5,118 bases of DNA from contig JBGVNW010000069.1 of NCBI GenBank assembly GCA_045125935.1, positions 1 to 5,118 on the forward strand, read 5' to 3'. Position 1 is the first letter of the stretch. Every line of letters starts with the position of its first letter. Positions 1 to 4,139 of the stretch are shown piece after piece. The DNA comes from CAG-877 sp045125935. Lineage in GTDB: Bacteria; Bacillota_I; Bacilli_A; RF39; UBA660. Made by a program: the position numbers and the translations under genes. The notes under the pieces were generated by a model. The model was not told the origin of the DNA and made no database searches. It saw nothing but the letters and a program-made list of their open reading frames with translations.

Positions 1-141
1 TCTTTTTTTATCTTTAGGAAGAATATTAGTAGTACATGGTTTATCATCAGTAAAAACGCTATAACATCTATAGTCAAATTTTTTCCAAATTGACTTAAAT
101 ATTATAAGTGTTTTCATGCTTTCCTCTATATCTTCATTAAA
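1..141. repeat. Terminal direct repeat, left copy (circular-genome overlap)
   Basis: These 141 bases are identical to 4978-5118, with no mismatch seen in a base-by-base comparison. An exact terminal overlap inside a continuous reading frame (the Zot-like gene reads straight through the junction) is what an assembler produces from a circular molecule. It should be read as one locus present once in a 4977-bp circle, not as a biological duplication. A tandem integrated array would look the same in this window. Confidence 0.95.
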
Positions 142-729
142 TACATTCATGGCACTTTGATTATCATAAGAATAGGCCATTTCTCTAACTTTCATAATAA
201 TTATGAAAGGAATCCATGTTATACAACTATGAATATAAAGATGTTTATCTAAAACTTTCTTAACGGCATGATGTAAATCTCCAGTACTTTGCGTGTCTAT
301 GATAAGTTTACCAGCACAAGAATGACCAAACAACTTAACTAAAAGCTGTAATTGCTCATTAAGCAAATTATCATTTATACAAAGAGAATCAGCCACAAGA
401 GAAACCTCACCCAAATAAGCAACCGAGCCAAGAGCAGGACGCTCTACTCTCCTAATAAACTCCTCACTAATAGGAACATATGCACAAGTCAATGGAATGT
501 TAGAATATAATAATGGTTTTTCAATATCTTTTCTAAGAATGTACTTCTTAAACCACCATTTTAACATTGATTTTCTATACTCTTTCATAACTCGATTTAA
601 TGCTAATGTAGATTTACCTGTTTTAGGTGCTCCTGTAATCATAGTTACACAACCACATTTGAAAAATTTACACTTCATCATAATTATTAAAAAAACAATT
701 ATAATAACAAGCACAATTAACAAAAACAT
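1..729 (-). CDS. zot: Zot/pI-like assembly ATPase, N-terminal 243 codons (continues at 4977)
   Basis: This is an inner-membrane ATPase of the Zot family (gene I product in Ff phages), which powers extrusion and assembly of filamentous virions. The frame opens at ATG 727-729 and runs off the left edge. Across the circular junction it continues to TAA at 4885-4887, giving 273 aa in all. Residues 2-17 are a transmembrane helix (MFLLIVLVIIIVFLII). A basic, Cys-rich stretch (C20, C25, C27) follows, then Walker A GAPKTGKS at 33-40. The Walker B-like segment is VAYLGEVSLVADS (103-115), with Gly107 where Asp is usual. DTQS at 145-148 resembles the TQ motif of this ATPase class. A hydrophobic patch lies around 164-181. 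The start has a GAGGGG Shine-Dalgarno about 8 bases upstream and lies 1 base after the stop of the 118-aa gene, so the two are probably translationally coupled. The positive charge after the helix suggests N-out with the ATPase in the cytoplasm (inference). Family membership is confident from the motifs and context. Confidence 0.9.
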   Translation of the reverse strand, partial: MFLLIVLVIIIVFLIIMMKCKFFKCGCVTMITGAPKTGKSTLALNRVMKEYRKSMLKWWFKKYILRKDIEKPLLYSNIPLTCAYVPISEEFIRRVERPALGSVAYLGEVSLVADSLCINDNLLNEQLQLLVKLFGHSCAGKLIIDTQSTGDLHHAVKKVLDKHLYIHSCITWIPFIIIMKVREMAYSYDNQSAMNVFNEDIEESMKTLIIFKSIWKKFDYRCYSVFTDDKPCTTNILPKDKKR

Positions 730-730
730 A

Positions 731-1087
731 TTACATGCCCCTCTCAACTATGCTTCTACATGATCTAGGAATAAAAATTATTACATCATATAAAAGATGT
801 ACTAATTCAATAACAACAATATACTGTATATAATTAGAAACTACATACACTATATCATTGGACAATCCAAATACACTCATAAAATATACAATAGGCTCCA
901 CAATTAAACTATTAAGAGAACCTAAATTTATATATGATAACAAAGTTTGATAAGTAGACAAAGCAGTAATATCAAAAGTATTGTGTTGATTTCTAATAAT
1001 AGCCATTAGATACCAACCTAAAAACAATATTAAAGGTAACAACTTTAATATATTAAAAATTAAATTTTCTATTTTTTTTCTTGTCAT
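731..1087 (-). CDS. 118-aa multi-pass membrane protein upstream of Zot
   Basis: I do not recognise a specific family. The protein has a basic N-terminus (MTRKKIEN) and three hydrophobic segments at about residues 12-30, 58-80 and 84-107. It ends in a short basic tail (RSCRSIVERGM). The start has a clear Shine-Dalgarno (AAAGGAGTG). The gene is the first after the terminator that follows the coat gene. Its stop codon lies one base before the Zot start, so the two products are likely made together. In filamentous phages the slots around gI are filled by gIII and gVI, small membrane proteins of the virion tip or the export machinery. A pVI-like or assembly-partner role is therefore possible, but it rests on position only. 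Regular codon structure, the ribosome binding site and tight packing make it a real gene. Confidence 0.8.
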   Translation of the reverse strand: MTRKKIENLIFNILKLLPLILFLGWYLMAIIRNQHNTFDITALSTYQTLLSYINLGSLNSLIVEPIVYFMSVFGLSNDIVYVVSNYIQYIVVIELVHLLYDVIIFIPRSCRSIVERGM

Positions 1088-1113
1088 TGAATCACTCCTT
1101 TCTTAGCAATAAC

Positions 1114-1141
1114 AAAAAAAAGGCACTCCAAAAGGAATGCC
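1114..1141 (-). terminator. Intrinsic terminator after the major coat gene
   Basis: On the minus strand the stem AGGCATTCC / GGAGTGCCT (9 bp, one G-U pair) has a TTTT loop and is followed directly by a run of T. It starts 6 bases after the coat stop codon. The plus strand has no T tract after the hairpin, so it acts in the minus direction only. A terminator just after the coat gene is the classical filamentous-phage arrangement, giving abundant coat mRNA while downstream genes rely on read-through or their own promoter. Confidence 0.9.
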
Positions 1142-1147
1142 TAAAAA

Positions 1148-1381
1148 CTAATTACCGATGCTTTCAAGCCAATGGAACACCAAAGTAACAAATGCAATAG
1201 CTAATGCAATACCACCAAAAATTGCAACCATTCCTCCAAATGTTGATAAAACCATACCAGTTTCAGTAGTTTCTAAGAACATAGCAGTAACAGCACCATT
1301 TAATCCAGCACCTATACCAGTAGCTAATTCAGTAATACCACCAACTAAAAGACCGATAAACTCTGTAAGAATTTCACCCAT
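1148..1381 (-). CDS. Putative major coat protein (pVIII-like), 77 aa
   Basis: This is a small, hydrophobic, glycine- and alanine-rich protein with two hydrophobic stretches: about 5-36 (many Gly) and a strong transmembrane helix at about 43-70, ending HWLESIGN. It lies between a 38-aa membrane peptide and a strong terminator, upstream of the Zot gene, which is the gVIII slot of filamentous phages. The Shine-Dalgarno is strong (AGAAAGGAGTG). I see no cleavable signal peptide with a basic N-region; the N-terminus is MGEILTEF. The sequence contains no Lys or Arg at all but six Glu. This is odd, because Ff-type coats use C-terminal lysines to neutralise the packaged DNA. The coat assignment therefore rests on size, hydrophobicity and synteny, not on homology I can verify. 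Another small membrane protein such as a holin-like product is a weaker alternative. Confidence 0.8.
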   Translation of the reverse strand: MGEILTEFIGLLVGGITELATGIGAGLNGAVTAMFLETTETGMVLSTFGGMVAIFGGIALAIAFVTLVFHWLESIGN

Positions 1382-1425
1382 TCAAGCAGCACTCCTTTCT
1401 AGTTTCTTACAGAGAAATAACATAT

Positions 1426-1542
1426 TTATTTTTTAAGATTATTCAGTTTTTTTACTTTCTTCTTCTTATACAAACCGAACATAAACAAACACTCAGCTAA
1501 AATAAGATTAAAAGCAATAAAAATTTGACCAATAAGTACCAT
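1426..1542 (-). CDS. 38-aa small membrane peptide (pVII/pIX-position)
   Basis: This short gene reads ATG at 1540-1542 to TAA at 1426-1428. The peptide begins MVLIGQIFIAFNLILAECLF and ends in a strongly basic tail rich in Lys (residues 26-38). It has one transmembrane helix (about 2-24) and a positively charged, presumably cytoplasmic C-terminus. An AAGGA Shine-Dalgarno lies 8 bases upstream and overlaps the end of the 56-aa gene, whose stop is four bases before this start. In Ff phages two peptides of 32-33 aa, pVII and pIX, cap the virion end that leaves first, and their genes lie between gV and gVIII. This gene sits in that slot with matching size. The functional call is positional inference. 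The gene itself is supported by its ribosome binding site, its coupling and the helix-plus-basic-tail pattern. Confidence 0.6.
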   Translation of the reverse strand: MVLIGQIFIAFNLILAECLFMFGLYKKKKVKKLNNLKK

Positions 1543-1546
1543 AAAA

Positions 1547-1717
1547 TTAATCCTTAATAGCACGTACTCTATACATATTATTTAAATACTTAGTATCAGA
1601 TTTTTCTTTACAAACAAGATAAACCTTAACACCATATACTTCAACATAATAGCGATAAGCAGTAACTTCCTTTCCTTCCTTATTGATAAATGAATAAGTT
1701 TCTCTTAATAAATCCAT
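1547..1717 (-). CDS. 56-aa basic protein, first gene of the structural operon (gV position)
   Basis: The start chosen is ATG 1715-1717 because AAGGAGAGG lies 4 bases upstream. A longer 91-codon reading from 1822 has no ribosome binding site and would run through the P2 leader hairpin. The 56-residue product starts MDLLRETYSFINKEGKEV and alternates hydrophobic and polar residues (for example YRYYVEVYGVKVYLV, residues 21-35), as expected of a small beta-rich domain. It is rich in Lys, Arg and Tyr. In Ff phages gV, the single-stranded-DNA-binding protein, precedes gVII/gIX/gVIII, and this gene holds that position. Aromatic and basic residues on beta strands suit an OB-like ssDNA-binding fold, but pV is longer (87 aa) and I cannot verify homology. 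It would be co-transcribed with the coat gene. Confidence 0.75.
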   Translation of the reverse strand: MDLLRETYSFINKEGKEVTAYRYYVEVYGVKVYLVCKEKSDTKYLNNMYRVRAIKD

Positions 1718-1786
1718 ATTACCTCTCCTTTCAAAACTTATTTTTTTTATGTCAGGAGTGTAATTGCAAACATACAGAGGGATAGA

Positions 1787-1835
1787 AGGTGTGTATATTA
1801 TAAAAAAGTGAGATGTTAGCAACTACACACCTCAC
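1787..1835 (-). promoter_or_regulatory. P2 leader hairpin with terminator form and a possible alternative fold
   Basis: On the minus strand GTGAGGTGT (1835-1827) pairs with ACATCTCAC (1816-1808), a 9-bp stem with one G-U pair plus an inner TAG/CTA pairing, followed directly by six T (1807-1802). That is an intrinsic-terminator shape starting at about the predicted P2 start site. Within the same 5' arm AGGTGTGTA (1832-1824) can instead pair with TACACACCT (1795-1787), which would prevent the terminator stem. The element could be an attenuator of the structural operon, or simply the terminator of the preceding rep operon, which has no other one. Confidence 0.55.
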
Positions 1836-1841
1836 ACTTAA

Positions 1842-1870
1842 ATAATAGCAAAATTATGTATTTATGTAAA
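1842..1870 (-). promoter_or_regulatory. Promoter P2 (structural genes)
   Basis: On the minus strand there is a -35 box TTTACA (1870-1865), a 17-base spacer and a -10 box TATTAT (1847-1842) preceded by TGC, an extended -10. Each hexamer differs from the sigma-70/sigma-A consensus at one position. Predicted initiation is near 1835. It drives the 56-aa, 38-aa and coat genes. The -35 box lies in the centre of a 26-bp palindrome. Confidence 0.75.
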
Positions 1871-1878
1871 TACATAAT
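1853..1878. promoter_or_regulatory. Operator O2: perfect 26-bp palindrome over the P2 -35 box
   Basis: Arms ATTATGTATTTA (1853-1864) and TAAATACATAAT (1867-1878) are perfect inverted repeats around a TG centre. The element matches 3452-3477 at 24 of 26 positions and occupies the same place relative to its promoter. A bound dimer or tetramer would block RNA polymerase. The likely ligand is the 65-aa ribbon-helix-helix protein (inference). Confidence 0.75.
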
Positions 1879-1886
1879 ATAATAAT

Positions 1887-2282
1887 TTATTTTATTTTTT
1901 TAACAAAATCATAATAATAAATAATACTATCAATTTTTTCGAACAATCTTTTTTCATTATCATTAATAAAAATTGGTTCTACTTTTTGATTAAATTTAGG
2001 AGTTAAAACAACTCTATCAAACTTATAAAGTTTATATCTTAATAAAAAAGCAATATTATCATTATCTAATTTATTAGCAAAATTATATAAAGATTTATCT
2101 GTGTTTTTTAACTTAATTATTTTTTTAATAATATTTTTATCATGTATAGTTAAAAGACCATTATCAATATATAAAACTAAAAAGCACCATATAAAACATA
2201 ATATACAAATAGTAACTCCAAACCACAACAAAAAAATATCTAAAAATAAAATATCTGTTAAACCATGTATTTCTAAATTCAT
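1887..2282 (-). CDS. 131-aa membrane-anchored protein of unknown function
   Basis: I do not recognise this protein. Residues about 11-38 form one long, Trp-, Phe- and Cys-rich transmembrane segment. The remaining roughly 90 residues are hydrophilic and Lys-, Asn- and Tyr-rich, starting with a basic stretch (DKNIIKKIIKLKN) and ending YYYDFVKKIK. The acidic N-terminus and basic flank after the helix predict N-out with a cytoplasmic C-terminal domain. The Shine-Dalgarno is excellent (AGGGAGGTG). It is the last gene of the regulator-rep block, 39 bases after Rep, and its stop lies only 8 bases before operator O2. Co-expression with Rep suggests an early role, such as tethering replication to the membrane, superinfection exclusion or host interaction. 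None of these is shown by the sequence. Confidence 0.85.
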   Translation of the reverse strand: MNLEIHGLTDILFLDIFLLWFGVTICILCFIWCFLVLYIDNGLLTIHDKNIIKKIIKLKNTDKSLYNFANKLDNDNIAFLLRYKLYKFDRVVLTPKFNQKVEPIFINDNEKRLFEKIDSIIYYYDFVKKIK

Positions 2283-2321
2283 ATTTTACACCTCCCTTTC
2301 TTTTAATAATTCAATAAAAGC

Positions 2322-3164
2322 TTAAACCATATCATTAAAAGATAATTGTTTACCTTGCCGATTTAAAACAAAATGATGTTTTTCAACAAAAGAATCAAAC
2401 ATTTCTACAGACATAGTAAAAACATCTACATACTCTAGATGTACAAATAAATTATTTTCTTGGATCCAAGAAACAAGAGAACGCACCATTCTATCTTTTA
2501 AATTAGGAACATGATTAACTTCTTTTGTTCTTATATTAGAATATACTAAAGAAGAACGCTTTAAACCTTTACTACAAAAATAGCTACATTTATATATACG
2601 TAGCAAATCTTTAGTTATATATTTAGAAATATAATTTTGCAAACGGCTATCATAATGATTAATTTTACGCCATTTACAACCACCTAAACCATTAAAAAGA
2701 TTATCTTCTCTATAATCAGCGTACGCTAAATGTTTTAAAAACTTTTTATTTTCTTGGTATACCATGCCGTGAAAATGTATACGCCCATTTTTTTCGCCAT
2801 ATTCAGGTACTATTATATAGCGAAAATTATTATCATAGCGATTTCGAAAGTTGTTAAAATACTTACATATACGCTTACGCAAATAAATAATATCATTTAC
2901 ATCAACCTTATTACTATCAAAAGAAATGGTAACAAAATAATTAAACTTGTTATTTTTACAATAATCAATAGCTACTCTTTTAGATCTAGCAATGCTTTCT
3001 TGTAAATAACGTTCTTTTTTTTCTTGAGATGTTTCAAAATGACACTCCCCTGTTTCTCTATTGTCCCAAATAATACGCTCAGTAAATTGAGTAGAATCCG
3101 AATTTTTTTGTTCAGTAGAAAGTGAAATAGTATAATCATATAAAGATTTTTTAATTTGTATCAT
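2322..3164 (-). CDS. rep: HUH rolling-circle replication initiator (Rep), 280 aa
   Basis: This endonuclease would nick the double-stranded origin, stay covalently attached through Tyr and start rolling-circle synthesis of the viral strand. The three family motifs are visible in order. Motif 1 is NYFVTISFD (about 75-83). Motif 2 is the metal-binding HUH in GRIHFHGMV (H130, H132), with E121 upstream in PEYGEKNG. Motif 3 is LQNYISKYITKD (Y178 and Y182, K181, K185). The spacing resembles phage replication initiators of the gpA/VP4 type; the two tyrosines four residues apart could both be catalytic. A hydrophilic N-terminal 70 residues and a C-terminal 90 residues flank the domain. The ATG at 3162-3164 has an in-frame TGA two codons upstream and no Shine-Dalgarno, unlike its neighbours. 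The gene lies 45 bases after the regulator gene and shares promoter P1. Confidence 0.93.
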   Translation of the reverse strand: MIQIKKSLYDYTISLSTEQKNSDSTQFTERIIWDNRETGECHFETSQEKKERYLQESIARSKRVAIDYCKNNKFNYFVTISFDSNKVDVNDIIYLRKRICKYFNNFRNRYDNNFRYIIVPEYGEKNGRIHFHGMVYQENKKFLKHLAYADYREDNLFNGLGGCKWRKINHYDSRLQNYISKYITKDLLRIYKCSYFCSKGLKRSSLVYSNIRTKEVNHVPNLKDRMVRSLVSWIQENNLFVHLEYVDVFTMSVEMFDSFVEKHHFVLNRQGKQLSFNDMV

Positions 3165-3209
3165 TATTCATATGGTTTTATGTATGTACGCATAATTTAC
3201 ATTATGTTA

Positions 3210-3407
3210 TTAAATATTATAGTCTAATTCTAAAGAATTAACATTATCAAATTCATTTTGATATTCTTGAACTATAAGAAACTTAACAACATCAGTAAGT
3301 GTATTTTTTTTGTTTTCTAATCTAGTATAATACTTTTGTAGCTTAAGCAATTGAATATATACATTTTTATCTAGAACAAAATTCACACGTACAACATCTT
3401 TAGCCAT
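3210..3407 (-). CDS. Ribbon-helix-helix (CopG/Arc-type) regulator, 65 aa
   Basis: This is a small DNA-binding protein with the ribbon-helix-helix layout. A beta strand VRVNFVLD (6-13) is followed by helix 1 KNVYIQLLKLQKYY (14-27), a turn, and helix 2 TLTDVVKFLIVQEYQ (36-50). The acidic tail is short. Proteins of this fold bind palindromic operators as dimers through the strand. It is the first gene after promoter P1, whose -35 box is covered by a palindrome (O1), and a near-identical palindrome covers P2. Autoregulation together with control of the structural operon, comparable to plasmid CopG repressing its own copG-rep promoter, is the natural inference. The Shine-Dalgarno is GAGAGGTG. The fold call comes from pattern reading and the regulatory target is inferred. 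Confidence 0.78.
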   Translation of the reverse strand: MAKDVVRVNFVLDKNVYIQLLKLQKYYTRLENKKNTLTDVVKFLIVQEYQNEFDNVNSLELDYNI

Positions 3408-3440
3408 TTTTACACCTCTCTTTCATATTCGAGTAAAACT

Positions 3441-3469
3441 AATATAACATAATTATTTATTTATGTAAA
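3441..3469 (-). promoter_or_regulatory. Promoter P1 (regulator, rep and 131-aa gene)
   Basis: On the minus strand there is a -35 box TTTACA (3469-3464), a 17-base spacer and a -10 box TATATT (3446-3441) preceded by TGT, an extended -10. The architecture is the same as P2. Predicted initiation is near 3434, giving a leader of about 27 bases before the regulator ATG at 3407. Confidence 0.75.
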
Positions 3470-3477
3470 TACATCAT
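3452..3477. promoter_or_regulatory. Operator O1: imperfect 26-bp palindrome over the P1 -35 box
   Basis: This element matches O2 (1853-1878) at all but two positions (3457 and 3475), including an uninterrupted 17-base identity, TATTTATGTAAATACAT. The two differences break the dyad symmetry, so O1 may bind more weakly than the perfect O2. The centre TG and the distance to the -10 box are the same as at P2. Confidence 0.75.
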
Positions 3478-3479
3478 TG

Positions 3480-3760
3480 AGTAAAAGATGTAAGTTACCC
3501 AAGTAAAGGAATTTTTTTCAAAAATTCCAAACAAAAAGAACACCAGCGTGCCCTTAGCAACCCAAAGAGGGAAACTAAGGGAACGCTAGCGTTCTCCTTT
3601 ATATAGCAATATAGGGTGCACCCTATAACCCCACACAACCTCACATAGTACTAAAATTGGCACGCATTAAACTGCTAAATTGCTAGATGTACCGCAATTT
3701 GCCTAACTTGCAAATCATAGCATAATTATCTTTAAAAAGTAGGTGTAACCTTTTTCGAGG
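3480..3760. other. Gene-free hairpin-rich region, probable replication origin
   Basis: No plausible gene lies here. The plus-strand structures in order are: a perfect 9-bp stem GGAATTTTT/AAAAATTCC with a 3-base loop (3508-3528); a 12-bp stem with one mismatch (3546-3557 with 3575-3586) that also holds a CCC/GGG inner pair; the 14-bp palindrome GAACGCTAGCGTTC (3581-3594), which shares an arm with it; the 18-bp perfect palindrome at 3610-3627; and the stems AAATTGC/GCAATTT (3677-3700) and ATTTGC/GCAAAT (3697-3715). It lies upstream of P1 and rep and after the last structural gene, where filamentous phages carry origins of both strands and the packaging signal. The exact Rep nick site cannot be told. 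Confidence 0.65.
3610..3627. repeat. Perfect 18-bp palindrome TATAGGGTGCACCCTATA
   Basis: This is an exact dyad with its centre at GTGCAC. It can form a 7-bp stem with a TGCA tetraloop on either strand. It is GC-rich in the core, in contrast to the AT-rich surroundings, and lies in the middle of the putative origin. Candidate roles are a Rep nick or binding site or a host-factor site; none is proven. Confidence 0.7.
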
Positions 3761-3764
3761 TTAC
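3745..3764 (-). terminator. Hairpin overlapping the last structural stop codon, possible terminator
   Basis: On the minus strand GTAACCT and AGGTTAC form a perfect 7-bp stem with a CGAAAA loop, and the TAA of the 122-aa gene (3761-3763) lies in the 5' arm. A TTTTT run follows 6 bases after the stem, so the terminator is imperfect. It may end structural transcription before the origin, or belong to the origin itself. Confidence 0.45.
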
Positions 3765-4129
3765 GGGCGTGGCGTATATTCATAAAAAAACAAATACTCG
3801 ACTATCTGTAATATATTATTAACAAAATCAAGAAATAAGTAACCTAAGCCTAAAACCAATTGACCAAGACCTTTAATAACGGTAACAACAAGATCACCTA
3901 AACGAGCAATAGTATCCCAAAAGCCTTGAGTATCTTCTATTGTATTCCAAATTTCACCAACTTCATTAAATATATCACGCATTTCAACAAAAGCATCAAG
4001 ACTATCAGCAAAAGACCAATTAGAAAAAATAGTTAACATATCAGCAAAATCAAAACTGCGACTTTGCAAACTAAACAAAACACCTATAGCAACTAATAGA
4101 GGCAAGAGTAAAAATAAAATTCTTTTCAT
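3761..4129 (-). CDS. 122-aa membrane protein, last structural gene (pVI-like candidate)
   Basis: The N-terminus MKRILFLLLPLLVAIGVLFS is a signal peptide or signal anchor with no clear cleavage motif. An acidic, aromatic-rich amphipathic region follows (about 26-72, for example NWSFADSLDAFVEMRDIFNE). A long hydrophobic segment comes next (about 78-116), and the end is YEYTPRP. The Shine-Dalgarno AGAGGTGAT fits the 16S tail well. The gene starts 10 bases after the stop of the pIII-like gene. In Ff phages gVI, a mostly hydrophobic 112-aa minor coat protein, follows gIII and joins it at the virion end. Size, hydrophobicity and order match this, but I see no sequence proof. The gene ends inside a hairpin that borders the origin region. 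Confidence 0.78.
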   Translation of the reverse strand: MKRILFLLLPLLVAIGVLFSLQSRSFDFADMLTIFSNWSFADSLDAFVEMRDIFNEVGEIWNTIEDTQGFWDTIARLGDLVVTVIKGLGQLVLGLGYLFLDFVNNILQIVEYLFFYEYTPRP

Positions 4130-4139
4130 TTAATCACCT

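Noticed and set aside
497..763. Plus-strand 88-aa reading frame
   Set aside because: It lies opposite the Zot coding strand with its Walker motifs and has no ribosome binding site; it is a shadow.
1158..1436. Plus-strand 92-aa reading frame
   Set aside because: It is antisense to the coat gene; its Pro/Ile/Ala-rich composition mirrors the Gly/Ala codons of the real gene.
1547..1822. 91-aa version of the 56-aa gene, starting at 1822
   Set aside because: The upstream ATG has no ribosome binding site and would place coding sequence across the leader hairpin; ATG 1717 has an excellent one.
2101..3005. Plus-strand frames of 74 and 83 aa (2101-2325 and 2754-3005)
   Set aside because: They are antisense to the 131-aa gene and to Rep, have no Shine-Dalgarno, and show AT-rich random composition.
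3444..3471. XerC/XerD dif-like attachment site suggested by TTATGTAAAT
   Set aside because: Only the XerD-like half fits; the spacing to the ATAA half is off, and the same element occurs twice over -35 boxes, which an operator explains better.
3480..3760. CRISPR array, tRNA or small gene in the non-coding region
   Set aside because: There are no regularly spaced repeats, no cloverleaf and no frame with a ribosome binding site; the structures are unrelated hairpins.
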